DNA of 64,000 nucleotides from Proteles cristata cristata (GCA_017311185.1 JAESUZ010000756.1:2956501-3020500), one strand, 5' to 3'. Positions 23,653 to 35,409 are shown, counted from the stretch's first letter. The notes: generated by a model from the letters alone, not told the origin. Numbers and translations are program-made.

Positions 23653-24030
23653 AGATGTGGTTTATCTATACGATGGAATACTACATGGCAATGAGAAACA
23701 ATGAAATCTGGCCATGTGTAGCAACATGGATGGACCTTGAGGGCGTTATGCTGAGCGAATTAAGTCAGGCAGAGAAGGACAAATATCATATGTGTGCACG
23801 TATAGGAGGATTAGGAGGAACTTAACGGAGGACCAAGGGGGAGAAGAGGGGCGGAAATGGTGGGGGAAAGGGGGAGAGGCAAACCATGAGAGACTCTTGA
23901 ATGCTGAGAACCAACTGAGAGCTGATAGGGGTGGGGGGGCGGAGGGATGGGCATGGAGGAGGGCACTTGTGGGGATGAGCACTGGGTGTTATATGGAAAC
24001 TAACCTGACAATAAACTATTTGTAAAAAAA
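23653..24030 (+). pseudogene. L1 ORF2 end and 3' UTR, direct segment
   Basis: The plus-strand frame reads MWFIYTMEYYMAMRNNEIWP, ATWMDLEGVMLSELSQAEKD and KYHMCARIGG, the C-terminus of L1 ORF2p. A purine-rich carnivore L1 3' UTR follows, ending AATAAACTATTTGTAAAAAA. The same 3' UTR type appears at 49829-50160. Confidence 0.92.
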
Positions 24031-24095
24031 AAACAAAAATCAAAAAACAAAACAACAACAACAACAACAACAACAACAAAACACCTCCCAGAGAT

Positions 24096-24544
24096 TCCAG
24101 TCTGTGAGGACAGTAGCACACTCTGCAGCACACTCACTGGTGGGCTCTGGGATTCATTTCGTCAACATAAACACCAGTCTGTTATGACTTGGGCTAACCC
24201 TGAGCATCCACGTGCCTGCATATTCACAGATGCCGCCCTCACTTTCATCTTGGCCCTCCTCTGTTGCTTTCATTAGTCTGTAGGACTGAACTCCTGAATA
24301 GAGAGTTCTGTCACTGCAGCCCTCCTTGTCCCTGTAGCCAAATAAACCAGTGGAATGACACCTGGACTTCCCTGGACACCCTCCTCACTCGGGCCACTGT
24401 GCACATCCCTGCCTCCTTTCCCTTATTCCCTGGTGCCTTGTTGGAGGACAGTGATGAATGAGCCAATTGACCAGGATCACCTTGTTGGGATTTGGGTATG
24501 GCTTACCACCTGGAATCCCAAAGCCGATGGAAAGATTTATCTCG
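24096..24544. other. Non-coding, nothing recognised
   Basis: No gene or repeat was recognised between the L1 and the MIR at 24545. Overlapping open stretches here have no motif. Confidence 0.5.
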
Positions 24545-24920
24545 CCAGGCGCTTTACACACCTTATCAGTTTTACCTTTCAAAATATCCCTGCAGAGCGA
24601 CTATTCATCATTCCCAATTTATAGATGGAGACACTGAGGCTCAAAGTACTTTAATAGTTCTTCCGGGGCGCCCGGGTGGCGTAGTTGGTTAAGTGTCCGA
24701 CTTTCGCTCGGGTCATGATCTCGCGGTTCGTGGGTTCGAGCCCCGCGTCGGGCTCTGTGCTGACTGCCAGCTCAGAGCCTGGAGCCTGTTTCAGTCTGTG
24801 ACTCCCTCTCTCTCTGACCCTCCCCTGCTCACGCTGTCTCTCTCTCTCTCTCCTAGAAATAAATAAAAAAACATTAAAAAAAAATAGTTCTTCCAACATG
24901 TCACAGCTGGTGATGTTGTG
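24545..24920 (+). repeat. MIR SINE fossil split by a young felid SINE
   Basis: The MIR 3' half (TCATCATTCCCAATTTATAG, GGAGACACTGAGGCTCAAAG) runs to 24664 and resumes after the SINE with ACATGTCACAGCTGG near 24897. Confidence 0.75.
24665..24882 (+). mobile_element. Felid SINE, young subgroup
   Basis: Target duplication AATAGTTCTTCC at 24653-24664 and 24883-24894. B box intact (GGTTCGTGGGTTCGAGCCCC). It shares CTGACTGCCAGCTC, the shortened TTTCAGTCTGTGACTCCC and the CCTAGAAATAAATAAA tail with the copies at 31031 and 63582. This suggests one recent source lineage. Confidence 0.95.
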
Positions 24921-25029
24921 AGAAATAGTATTATTCCCATATAGGTATAATGAAACCATGATGCCCTGGCTTTAGCTATCAAAGACCATGTAACACAGTG
25001 ATGAGAACTGGTTCTTCTCAGTCACTGGG

Positions 25030-25270
25030 GTGAGATCTTCTCTGGGTTTAGATCTCTGCACTACCGCTTGCCAAAGTTGCAGGACTTAACCATGCCAAGT
25101 CTTGGCTCCCCTGTCTGTAGAACAGACAAAATAATACCCGATTCATCAACCTGATTTGATTTAAGGATGACAGGAGATACCCCAGGGGAATCACTTAGCA
25201 CAGTGGCAGGAGCATGCTATGGAGGGCACAAAATAGATTTTAGCTATTAACAATGCCGCTGCTTTTATTA
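25030..25270 (+). repeat. MIR SINE fossil
   Basis: Reads CTGTCTGTAGAACAGACAAAATAAT, AGGATGACAGGAGATA and CACTTAGCACAGTGGCAGG, the MIR body and 3' end. Confidence 0.65.
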
Positions 25271-25600
25271 TTATTATTGCCACTCCTCTCCCTGAGCTGT
25301 ATTTTACCTAACAAATTAGATCTCTTTTATATTAAGGTCTCCTGAGTCGGCTTGTGCTGAGGTCCCAGCACGTCTCGCTGAACTGTAGTGGCAGCACCAC
25401 CAGGCTTGGTGTCCTTTCCACACTGCATCTGGCCCAAACCAGACATGCATATCTCTTGCCTAGTTTTCATAGAAAGACTCTTAGGTAGTAAACCCTACCT
25501 TCTGTCTCAAGTATGTTCCCCACTTCATTCAGCACTACCTGTTGCTGTTATTGCCTTGAAACAGATCATATCATATCAGGCACCTACTTTAAAAATTCAC

Positions 25601-25659
<59 letters not shown>

Positions 25660-26252
25660 TATGCCAAATTCCATTGCTGTCATTTAAAATTTCAAAAACT
25701 ATTGCCAATCTAACGCTGTAGTTTTGATCTCATTACCCCATTAATTTTCTACCCCTGTTATTAGCTATTTTGTCAACATGTTGGGAATGTCTCCATCTGG
25801 CCCTCTTCTGAAGCTATGCCTTTCTCTAAATGCCTTTGCTCACCTCTTTCTCATATCTACTAAGCCCACATCACAATCCTGTATGGCTCATCTTACATTT
25901 AAATTTGTCCAGAGCTTAGCTAGTCCTTCCTACCAGGCTAGAATTAATTAAGACAATGTGAAAAGGTTACAACATTTCCAGTATAGAATCTAGGTCTGGC
26001 CCCAGAAAAGCACAAGCATTGATACTAACTTGACGCTGTAGTCACCTTGGACTATAGAGTATTGCAAACTAGCAAATGATCAGTCTGTTGTTTCCCCAGT
26101 TTCTTTCAGAGCTGTAAATGGTGAAATGAGCCACCTTACCCTTACTTTACACTTAAAAGCTGGAAGGCACATACCTAACTTGAGTGTAACATTTGAAAAA
26201 TGTACTTCATTTTGTAATAGGGAAGATAGAAGTCTGACCAAAAGAAAAACAT
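25271..26252. other. Non-coding with a CA microsatellite
   Basis: It holds the (CA)n tract at 25606-25656. 25790-25930 may be an L2 remnant (GCCTTTGCTCACCTCTTTCT). There is no gene signal; open stretches across the microsatellite are repeat shadows. Confidence 0.5.
25606..25656. repeat. (CA)n microsatellite
   Basis: About 25 uninterrupted CA units. Confidence 0.97.
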
Positions 26253-26265
26253 TGGACTAATTATT

Positions 26266-26715
26266 GTCTTGTTTTTAATTAAAATTTTTAAAAATATTGT
26301 GGTGCCTGGGTGGCTCAGTCAGTTAAGCATCTGGCTTCAGCTCAGGTCATGATCTTACAGTTTGTGAGCTCGAGCCCTGCATTGGGCTCTGTGCTGACAG
26401 CTCAGAGCCTGGAGGGTCCTTCAGATTCTGTGTCTCCCCCTCTCTCTGCCCCTTCCATACTCATGCTCTGTCTCTGTCTCTCAATAATAAATAAAAATGT
26501 TTCAAAAAATTAAAAACATATTTATTTATTATGAGGAAGAGGGAGAAAAAGCATAAGCAGGGTAGGGGCAGAGAGAGGGAGGCACAGAATCCAAAGCAGG
26601 CTCTAGGCTCCGAGCTGTCAGCACAGAGCCCAATTTGGGGCTTGAACTCACAAACCACGAGATCATGAACTGAGCCTAAGTTTGGCGCTCAACCAACTGA
26701 GCCACCCAGGCGCCC
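26266..26715 (-). mobile_element. Felid SINE, antisense, split in its tail by another SINE
   Basis: Target duplication TGGACTAATTATT at 26253-26265 and 26716-26728 brackets everything. The body is 26519-26715, with head complement GCCACCCAGGCGCCC. The tail part (26266-26300) is separated from it by the plus-strand SINE at 26301-26518. Confidence 0.9.
26301..26518 (+). mobile_element. Felid SINE inserted in the tail of an antisense SINE
   Basis: Head GGTGCCTGGGTGGCTCAGTC and tail AATAATAAATAAAAATG. With 26519-26715 it forms a tail-to-tail inverted pair with arms near 200 bp and almost no spacer. Confidence 0.92.
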
Positions 26716-26728
26716 TGGACTAATTATT

Positions 26729-28199
26729 TTCAACATGACACAACATTAGTACATAACATGTTTCATTGTATTGGCAACTGATACTTCTTATGTCCAATTT
26801 CCAGTATACGATTTTTTTTCTGCATCACTCACTCTGAGAGGGACATTGCAGATGGCATATTTAGATTTCCTCCCTAAAAGAATATCACTGTGTGTAGAAT
26901 TTGTTGTTTGGACTACTCATAGGGCACCTGTGATCTTATTTTTCAGACATTTCTGCTCATACCCACTTGATTTTGAGTTCCTGAAAGTCCGGGCTCACAT
27001 TGAACCTCTGTGAAACATCACGGAGCCCATTAAATACTCCTGCATGTGTTAATCACGCGGGCACGTGTTTTCTGAATGCCCACTACAAGTTGAAAGACCA
27101 TGGACTTTGGAGTCTGTCTCTCTTGGGTTTGGTTTGACTATTATCTCTGCTGGAAAACGATCCCATAATAGTGCCCAATAATATCCATTTTATAGAATTG
27201 TGAAGATAATTATGATGGGGTTTATAAAATGTAGTTTTAGTGTCTGTCACATGGCAGGTGAACTATTATAATACATGGCATTGTAATTATATGTAACAGG
27301 ACAAAGTTTTTACCATATCATTGATTTTCCTTCCACTGTCTTCCGAAACAAATTATTTCATTCCCAGTCTTTGAAAAAGAATCATGCTTTGTCACCATAA
27401 TGCTTGGGCTTTTTCTACTGCAAGATTTGGAGAGCAGAAGAAATGGAAGAACAAATATCGCTTAGGCTAAGACTGGGGAGGAACAGTCTACAAGTGCCAG
27501 CATAAAATGATGAAAACAGACAAGGAAGAGGGGGAATTTGGTAACTATCACGATGGTCTGTGTATCACCTAGAATTTATAGGAATGGCCATTGCTTATAT
27601 ATACCCTTCTAATTCTAATTCTTCTTGAATTATTTCAAAGGCGTTTCCTTGGCTGGTTTGATACTGGTACCTGTAGGTCGCAAATCTTGAAACGTTAATA
27701 TATATGACTAAGTATTTAATTCTACTAGATACCACAGTTTCCGTCTTGTGATCAAGAAGACACAGATCCAGAGAAGCAAACTAAGGCAATGTTTATTCTC
27801 TGAATGAAATGCTTCTTCAAGTGCACAGCCACCCACAAAAGTATGCCAGCCCCACCCATCATTCCGGGAACTCAGTTGTGGTTTCAGAGCCTGGCACATG
27901 GGAAACAATGATAGAAATGTCCTCAAGCTCCCAATATGTTGCAAGACTTCTTCATGGCTCAGTTTTGGTCTACTGAAAAGTTTTTTGGCCCCCTCACTCT
28001 TAATCTTTAACAGTGGAACCTGATGATTAATGGACAGTCCAGTGAGGTCTTTGGGGGATCAAAATAATAAAGTGGAAATAGACAGACCGAGCAGGATGGC
28101 AACAGCTTGTTTTAATCTCCTGAAGTTTTATAGGTTCTTAGTTTTGGACAATCAAATGTCTATAGAAATTCCAAGTCTCTGGGAGATGATTTTACTGTG
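26729..28199. other. Non-coding; one MIR fossil
   Basis: 27085-27275 reads as MIR (GGACTTTGGAGTCTGTCTC...TTTATAGAATTGTGAAGATAAT). Nothing else was recognised. The 78-codon minus stretch 27708-27944 has no motif. Confidence 0.5.
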
Positions 28200-28640
28200 T
28201 TCATTTATTCAATAAATACTTAACTGTGATTATACTCTGGACAGTAACTAAGGCAAGTGCTTTAGGTACCTTGTTCCATTTAATCCTCCAAAACATGTGA
28301 TAGATCACATTGCCATCCCCATTATAAAGAACAAGAAACTGAGGATCCTAAAGAAGTAGTGACTTGTTCTTTTTTTTTTTTCTGAGAGAGAGAGAGAGAG
28401 AGACAGCATGAGCAGGGTAGGGTCAGAGGGATAGGGAGATATAGAATCTGAAACATGCTCCAGGCTCTGAGCTGTCAGCACGGAGCCCAATGCAGGACTC
28501 GAACTCACGAACCATGAGATTATGACCTGAGCTGAAGTCGGATGCTTAACCGACTGAGCCACCCAGCCACCCCTAACTTGTTCTAAACAAACAGCTAATT
28601 CGTGGTAGAGTGTCTGATTCCAGATCATGGGATCTCAACC
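28200..28640 (+). repeat. MIR SINE fossil split by an antisense felid SINE
   Basis: The MIR body (CATTTAATCCTCCAAAACAT, CATCCCCATTATAAAGAACA, AGAAACTGAGGATCCTAAAG) is interrupted at 28370 and resumes with AAACAGCTAATTCGTGGTAG after 28584. Confidence 0.75.
28371..28573 (-). mobile_element. Felid SINE, antisense
   Basis: Target duplication ACTTGTTCT at 28362-28370 and 28576-28584. The head complement is slightly changed (CCACCCAGCCACCCC). Confidence 0.9.
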
Positions 28641-30221
28641 ATATAGTGTTGAAATGGTAATAGAGTATAACCAGAAAGGCCCTGAAGAATGCGTATGGGG
28701 TTCTTTTCAGGATTGTATACTTAATTTGCAGGGTTCCTGTTCATAACTTATTTAGACTTTGGTTATGGAAACAATGGAGCATTAAGCCAAGCACAGAGAC
28801 CTTCTAAGTGCAGATGGAGTCCTATGTACCTACATAGTTCCACACCCAGTGAAGTCACTTCTGGTTTTCTGTCTCTGCCATCCAAAATTTATCCAAGGGG
28901 CTTATCTTCTCCAAGGACAAGTTTCCTAATAATGAAGTTTTGGTTCTTTTTTTATTTGGTCTCCTTAATGGTTTTTAGTGGCTTTATTTGCATGCTTGAG
29001 TGGGAGGGAGAAAGCCTCGCTCAAATGGTAAGCTGAGAAAAGCTGGACTCTCCCCTCCCAGTGAGAGAAAGCCATACTTCTGAAGTAATGACATTGGCAT
29101 GAATTTCAGCGTAATGGTCCCTTAAACACCTTTTTTTTTTTTTTTGGTGGAGAAAGGCAGCAGGGGGATAATACTAAAAGAACAAAAACAAAACCAAATA
29201 AACACCGAAAGAACACAAAAATACAATCCCTTTCTGGTAGGAAAGATCAGTCACTCTGGACCCCAGGATTAAAATGGTACTCACGAATGCCTGAGTTGTC
29301 TTGTGTACCCAGACTAGGGTAGTGATTTCACTGCTCAATCATTGCCATTTGATGGTCATCACATTTGCTGACATTTGGGCTTGAAGGATGCTTTGTATTA
29401 TTACATAAGTAATATCTTTAATGTATCGTAGTATTTTGAGAGAGCTATGAAAGCTGATAGAACATGATGCCAATACCACACATTCTCTCCATTGTATTTA
29501 TTCATTTATTTTATAGAATATGTTCCTTGAGTATCCTGTGCTTTGGCAGCTAGAAACTTTTACAAAATTTAAGGGACACATATGTTACCTGTAGCTACTC
29601 ATAACTATTGGCATTAAAATTCTAGTTACTGCCACACCACAGGACTTTTTCCAACTGGATTTATCGGAAGTCAGGTTAGTTACTGAATCATTTCCTCCTG
29701 GCTTCTGCTTTCCCAAAGCATTCCAGAAGTTGAGAGTCTAGCCAGCCCAAGAAGTCCAAAGGACCCATTAGGGCATAAATCTTAATACAGAAAGTATCAC
29801 TAAAATCAATAGGATTTGGCAGGTCCTATCATATATCAAAGAATGCAGAAAACGGGAAAGAAGTAACAGTCACCCTCTGTGACTTTATACCATAGTTCAT
29901 TCACCTGACACTCAAGCTAGGCTTGAAGTCAGGAAATGTTCTTGCCTTATTCCTGCAGTGACCATATATTACGGGTTTTCTGGGACAGTCTCAATTTCAA
30001 ATATTCTGTCCTGTTGTCCCCATAAGTGTACTTAGACTTGACAGGCCTTGTGTCCTGATTTTTTGGCTGAGAAAATATGCTCTCTGTGCTTGTTTCTCAT
30101 CATATCCATAGTGAAATTGAGGTGGGTAACCTTCCATGAGTTTCTTAAACCTAGGTAGGCCTCAAAATTTCTTACCTGAAAAATATTGGAAAAGTGAAGG
30201 GATTGACCAGGGTCTGTCATG
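28641..30221. other. Non-coding, nothing confident
   Basis: I see no gene. A T-run lies near 29132-29144. 29935-30065 (ACGGGTTTTCTGGGACAGTC, TGTCCTGATTTTTTGGCTG) resembles a small old dispersed element that I cannot name. Confidence 0.4.
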
Positions 30222-30235
30222 TCCATGTTTTTTTT

Positions 30236-30268
30236 TAACCAACTGAAAAATAATTAATGTTTATTATT

Positions 30269-30317
<49 letters not shown>

Positions 30318-30478
30318 AAGCATGAGTAGGTGAGGCGCACAGAGAGAAGGAGACACAGAATCCAAAGAAAGCTTCAGGTGTCAGTACAGAGCTCGATGCA
30401 GGGTTCCAGCCCATGAACCTTGAGATCGTGACCTGAGCCGAAGTTGGACTCTCAACCAACTGAACCACACAGGCGCCC
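30236..30478 (-). mobile_element. Felid SINE, antisense, with long GA expansion
   Basis: It ends with head complement ACACAGGCGCCC. The CT-rich middle has grown into a pure (GA)n tract at 30272-30313. Possible duplication TCCATGTTTTTT / TCCACATTTTTT on either side. Confidence 0.88.
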
Positions 30479-30518
30479 TTCCACATTTTTTGTTTACTTG
30501 TTTGTTTGTATTTATTTT

Positions 30519-30730
30519 TAAAATACCTTAAATGTTTTTCTTTATTTTTGAGACAGAGAGAGACAGAGCATGAGCGGAGGGGGGAGGGGCAGAGTGAGAG
30601 GGAAAACAGACAGGTTTCAGGCTCTGAGCTGTCAGCAGAGAGTCCGACACGGGGTTCAAACTCACACACTGCGAGATCATGACCTGAGCTGGAGACAGAA
30701 ACTTAACCGACTGAGCCACCCAAGCGCCCC
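30519..30730 (-). mobile_element. Felid SINE, antisense
   Basis: Head complement GAGCCACCCAAGCGCCCC. Possible duplication TGTTTGTATTT... (about 30501) / TGTTTATATTT... (30731). It follows the previous SINE in the same orientation. Confidence 0.88.
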
Positions 30731-31030
30731 TGTTTATATTTTTAATTAAAGTACTGGAACACATTTTTAAATAGCATCTGGTACGGAACCACGATATGTC
30801 ATCCCAATGACAGCAGAGATGTTCTGGTTGAAGCAGGTGACTCACCCGCTCACACACCTGGGAAAGGTATCCTCTAAAACATTTCCTTTGGAATCTCATC
30901 CTCTGAAACGTGCAGTTTGAAAATCCTTGGCTCGTGACCTCTAAATCCCTTTGTCACTCAAATGGATGCCATGGGGCCCTGTGAAGAGTGCTGAGTGTAA
31001 GACAGGAGAGTGGTCAGGCATGAAAAACGC

Positions 31031-31261
31031 GGGGCACCTGGGTGGCTTAGTCGGTTAAGCGTCCGACTTTCGCTTGGGTCATGATCTCACGGTTCGTGGG
31101 TTCGGGTCTCGCGTCGGGCTCTGTGCTGACTGCCAGCTCGGAGCCTGGAGCCTTATTCAGTCTGTGACTCCCTCTCTCTCTGACCCTCCCCTGCTCACGC
31201 TGTCTCTCTCTCTCTCTCCTAGAAATAAATAAAACATTAAAAAAAAGAAAAGAAAAGAAAA
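31031..31261 (+). mobile_element. Felid SINE, young subgroup
   Basis: Target duplication GAAAAACGC (31022-31030) / GAAAAATGC (31262-31270). Shares CTGACTGCCAGCTC, TTCAGTCTGTGACTCCC and CCTAGAAATAAATAAAAC with the copies at 24665 and 63582. The tail has grown an (AAAAG)n run. Confidence 0.93.
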
Positions 31262-31270
31262 GAAAAATGC

Positions 31271-32530
31271 TAGAAGGAAATCCAGAGAGGCTCTTGTACA
31301 CACATCTAGTGATCATCATAAAATGTTACTGTTACTCATCCATTTCTAGCATGTTGGATCACTAGAGAAGTGACTTGTGATTCACTTGGAAACAAAAGGG
31401 CAGCGCAGGTTAATGCAAAGTGTTCTATTTGGGTGTGAGAAGATTTGCATTCTGGGCTTGGTTATGCCAAAGCTAGCTCAGTATATGATTTCACTTGCCT
31501 GCATGTCCCTTTCTAAAACTCCAGAATCGTTCATTGGAAATATGTGATCAGAAAGATCTCTTCTGCCCGCAACAAATTCAATGTTTACCCTAATATATGT
31601 AAAAAAAAAATTATTAGGAATTCAATGCCATTGCCAAACCTAAGGAGGCGGGGATAAAAACGATATGTATATTTCTTTTTTCCCGTTCCCAGCTCAGCTC
31701 TCAGCGCTGTTCCATTACATTGTGCATTCTATTCTGGTTGCCCTTGCCTGAGGTTCAAAAGATATAAACAGCAGTTTCACAGGAAATAAAGAAGGTAATT
31801 CTTTTGCACTTGGTAGAAAGCGGTGGGGGGGGAAGGAAAGAGCCCAGAGTTTGGAGTCAGATAAACTTGGCCTCACACATCTACCTGCCACTTAGAAAAC
31901 CTTGGGATAGGCAGATGATCTCTAAGGACTCTCCCTAAAGATACATCTAAAGATAAAGATAACTGAGTAATATAAGATCTACCTTCAAGAGATTCAGGAG
32001 CATTACCTTATTCATACATCAACAGGAAGGCCTTAGTTATTCTAGCATTAATTGTCACTTGCTGTAATCAATGGCAGCTGATCCTGGACTACCCAGGCAG
32101 AATTCACTCTAGCACCATAGCTTTGGATTGACTCAACTCAATTCTCATATGCTGTTCTATCCTATTAAGTAGATACACCTTTTATGCCAAATATTATTAA
32201 ATACTAGATCCTGGTGTTATCAACAAACCCAATCCTCAGACAATTCTTGTTCTTGCTAATGAATGACAGGGTCAGAGAAACAAATGCAGAGGCTGGGACA
32301 ATGTGTCACGAAAGGATATTTTCCCCCAAGGCCACCTGCTCACATGATGTGCTTTGGAATCATTTAGAAAATTCCTCATGGTTAAGTTTGAAATTTTATG
32401 CATAAAACACACAGTGCTAATGTATGTGTCATAGTTAAAAACAAAACAGAACAACTCTCTACAAATATGCCTGTACACTGATGACCTCTTGATGGGCCAA
32501 TGAAATCGCATGACGATGGGAAATCTAAAA
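31271..32530. other. Non-coding with faint MIR-like fossils
   Basis: 31420-31560 and 31850-31950 (GAGTTTGGAGTCAGATAAAC, ACCTGCCACTTAGAAAACCT) look like MIR cores. There is no gene signal. The 91-codon minus stretch at 32272-32547 has no motif. Confidence 0.4.
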
Positions 32531-32691
32531 CAATGCGTCTCTAACACTAATGTGTATGTGAATCACTTGGGGGACCTTGATAAAATGGAGATGATGATTC
32601 AGTAGATCTGGGGAAGGACGAGCGTGCTACAGTTCTGCCAAACTCTCAAGTGCTCCTGATGTTGTTCTATAAAACTACCTTTGATCAGCAA
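32531..32691 (+). mobile_element. MER5A-like hAT-Charlie MITE
   Basis: Follows the MER5A text in order: GTGTATGTGAATCACTTGGG, GATTCAGTAGATCTGGGG, CAAGTGCTCCTGATGTTG and a degraded right end. Confidence 0.7.
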
Positions 32692-32759
32692 GGTCCTAAG
32701 AGTCTACCAATTCTGAGTTTCAGAGGACATAACATTAATTACCATTATTATAAGTCATT

Positions 32760-32945
32760 TTGATATGCGGGCTATATAGACTGTCTGGATTCAAATCCAA
32801 GACCTTTCACTTAACCATCACCGTGACCTTAAGAAAACTACGCTTCCTTATGTTGTTATAAGGAACATATGTATTTATATACATACAGTGCATAAAGCAC
32901 CACCTGACACCCAGGAAGGACTCAGTAAATGCCCGTTGTTACTAC
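32760..32945 (+). repeat. MIR SINE fossil
   Basis: Reads CTGGATTCAAATCCAAGACC, CACTTAACCATCACCGTGAC and AGGACTCAGTAAATGCCCG. Confidence 0.72.
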
Positions 32946-33402
32946 TCCAAGTGTAGACTTTTAAAACCTTCACTGAAGTGGTGGGAGATATTATTAGGAA
33001 TCTGGAAATAGGGACTGAGGAACACATATTTATTCATGTTTCTTTATTCAGGAAATGATTTAAGGCAGCTGGTTGTTAATTGCTTTTCTCAAGTATCCGT
33101 ATCCATAACAGGTGGCATGAATATCAATATATAAATATAGACAAGAACATAACTAGGAATGTGTATACCCCAAAAGATGGGTAAACCCCAGCTAAAGATT
33201 ATACGATCAATAGCGCTAACTGGCTAATTGTAAAGTCATTTAATTGATGGTATTGATTAAAGTATTAACTTACTTTGTTTAGCTTATTTTCTGAAATTTT
33301 GCATTCTTTACATTTCAGTTAGGGTTAGAATTTGAGCCTGCGTCTGGTTTCAAGATAAACTGATGAACCGACTACGTGTGCGTGTCTGTGTTTTCTGTTA
33401 CT
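32946..33402. other. Non-coding AT-rich stretch
   Basis: No gene or confident repeat was recognised. Confidence 0.5.
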
Positions 33403-33418
33403 GACACTTAATTTTCTT

Positions 33419-33635
33419 TTTCTTTTTAAGTTTATTTATTTGCTGTAAGAGAGAGAGAGAAAGAGAGAGCAAGCAGGGTAGAGGCAGAGAGAAAGGGGAG
33501 AGAGTGAATCCCAAGCAGACTCTGCACTGTCAACATAGAGGCTGACGCAGGGCTCGAACCCATGAACCACCGAGATCATGACCGGCAGTGAAATCAAGAG
33601 TGGCGCTTAACCAAATGAGCCACCAGTCATGCCTA
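33419..33635 (-). mobile_element. Felid SINE, antisense, older
   Basis: Perfect 16-bp target duplication GACACTTAATTTTCTT at 33403-33418 and 33636-33651. The head complement has decayed (GAGCCACCAGTCATGCC). This is an older subtype with CAAGCAGACTCTGCACTGTC. Confidence 0.92.
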
Positions 33636-33651
33636 GACACTTAATTTTCTT

Positions 33652-35350
33652 ACTACTTGTAAGATCATATGAATAATGTCAGGAAGACAGTGACATACTT
33701 AACTGCAACAAATTACAGCAAATTCCTACAGGGTAAATCCTGGCCAAAAGAGCCAAAAATGTTTGCATCTGAAAAATATTACATTTGGGGAGTGAGGAGG
33801 TAGTGGCAGAATCTAGGTTGACTACGAGAAGTTTGACTATGGACAGGACTTCTGTGTAAGCAAAATGTTATGAATGTGGTTTCCCTGAACAAATATATAA
33901 TTTATTTGAGACAGCAGGGCCTGGAGGCTAAAGCATAAGTCTAGGAAGCACTAAATCCCTTTACCAATCCTGAGCACTGATCTAAGACATGGTTACTTTT
34001 AAATCATTTCATCTCTCCAGTTGCCTATGTGCAAAGGAAGGATTAAAGATGCCCATCTCACCTCCGCAAAGCTCTGGCACAAACTAATTACGGTTTAGAA
34101 ATGGTTGCAAAGGACTATCACCAAGAAACGTATACAACAAAGGGATGTTTACACACACCCATTCCAGTCAGAACATAAGTAAATGCCAGAGAAAATTGAT
34201 GACAAATATTGCAAGGCAAAGTGTTTACTCTGTGAGTGATGGAGAGGTGGCACCCTGCAGGAAGATGAGGGAATGTTTAGCACATAGGCAGTATGAATGT
34301 GCGATTTAAAAGCAATGGCGTGTTGGGTGCAGGAGCTGGGGGGTGGGGGTGGGGGGCTAGTTAATGGGGCCTGTCAATCTAAAGTGGTAGAATTAAATAT
34401 AGACGGCAGATATTTCTTCATTCGCTTATTTTCTCAGCATAACTTCAAGCGGTGCACCATATACCAGAAACCCCAAATCAAATGAGACATTTATTGTTCT
34501 TCATTTCGAGAAGCCCATAGCACAAGGCTGGAGACATACATGGAAAATAATAATCACAGTAGGTTATCATAAATGTTAGGGTAGAATCAAACCCAAAGGT
34601 GTTATAAGAGCAGAGAAGAGACACAGCTGTTTAAATCCCACTTGGGGGTGGGCACACGATTTCTGGAGATGATACTTAAGTTGAATTTGAAGGATAAATC
34701 AGGGTTTGCCTCCTTGAGAGAACTTCTTAGCCAGCCAAGCTCAGTAACTGGGTTCCACCCCATGGCTTACAGGTTTATATGAGTTTTCTCTCTGGTAAGG
34801 GACATTATAGTTTTAACAGAGACTTGTCCACATGAGACATGGAAGGAAGTAACCAGCGCTTCAGAATTTTGGGAGGTTTTCAGCTTACAAGTTTTGCAAA
34901 GGCCAGCCCCTTTGGGTCCCTGTTGATCATCCCCGTCTGAGTCCATTTCAAGAAGAATTCCGTGGCCACAGAAACTCCAAAAACAGTCTTCAGGAAAACT
35001 TTGCCTTAATGAAGAAATCAGCCGTCTCCATGAATCTACGTGGTCTTTTCCTGTCCAGGTCAGGGTGCTTATGATTCTCCCTGACTCTTCAGGACCTCTC
35101 TGATCTGCCCTGCTTATACTAACTACACAGATGTACATCGCGTCAGTTGTCCCCAAGGGTTTTCTCCTGAAGATATACAACTCTGCTCTTTGTTGAGAAA
35201 TTATGGTTTGCAAATGACTACAACTTCCCATTTACCCTTCCAGGAAAGCTCTCCTTCTCCGTTTTGCTGAATTTTCAAAGTTTCTCTTAAAGAGGTAGAA
35301 ACATGGCGTTGGTAGTCCTACTCAGTTTTCTAGGGAAGGTGGCTTAAATG
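33652..35350. other. Non-coding; MIR-like and old repeat traces
   Basis: 33930-34060 may be MIR and 34490-34720 resembles the old unassigned dispersed repeat. 34767-35231 (minus) is open for 154 codons. It contains CFWSFCGHGILLEMDSDGDD and several Cys residues, but I recognise no family and see no splice or start context. Confidence 0.35.
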
Positions 35351-35353
35351 GAG

Positions 35354-35375
35354 TATAATATATATTATATATATA

Positions 35376-35409
<34 letters not shown>

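Larger units (their letters stand above)
22663..24084. mobile_element. Twin-primed (5'-inverted) L1 insertion
   Basis: The left part (22663 to about 23652) is L1 in minus orientation and the right part (about 23653-24084) is L1 in plus orientation, ending in a poly-A/CAA tail. The target duplication CTCCCAGAGAT at 22652-22662 and 24085-24095 brackets the whole. The minus part ends, in element order, at ...KCPSMDEW. The plus part starts just after it, at MWFIYTMEYY, so almost no element sequence is lost at the switch. This is the known hallmark of twin priming. The copy is 5'-truncated and dead. Confidence 0.92.

Noticed and set aside
24664..24740. tRNA-like sequence with intact A and B box motifs
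   Set aside because: This is the head of a tRNA-Lys-derived SINE, followed by the SINE body and tail and flanked by a target duplication; it is not a tRNA gene.
25388..25713. Open frames with His/Thr repeats
   Set aside because: They run through the (CA)n microsatellite.
30235..30899. Overlapping minus frames of 144 and 123 codons containing AWVAQSVK and SSPASGSVLTAQSLEP-like text
   Set aside because: This recurring peptide is the translated felid SINE and appears at every SINE in one frame; it is not a gene family.
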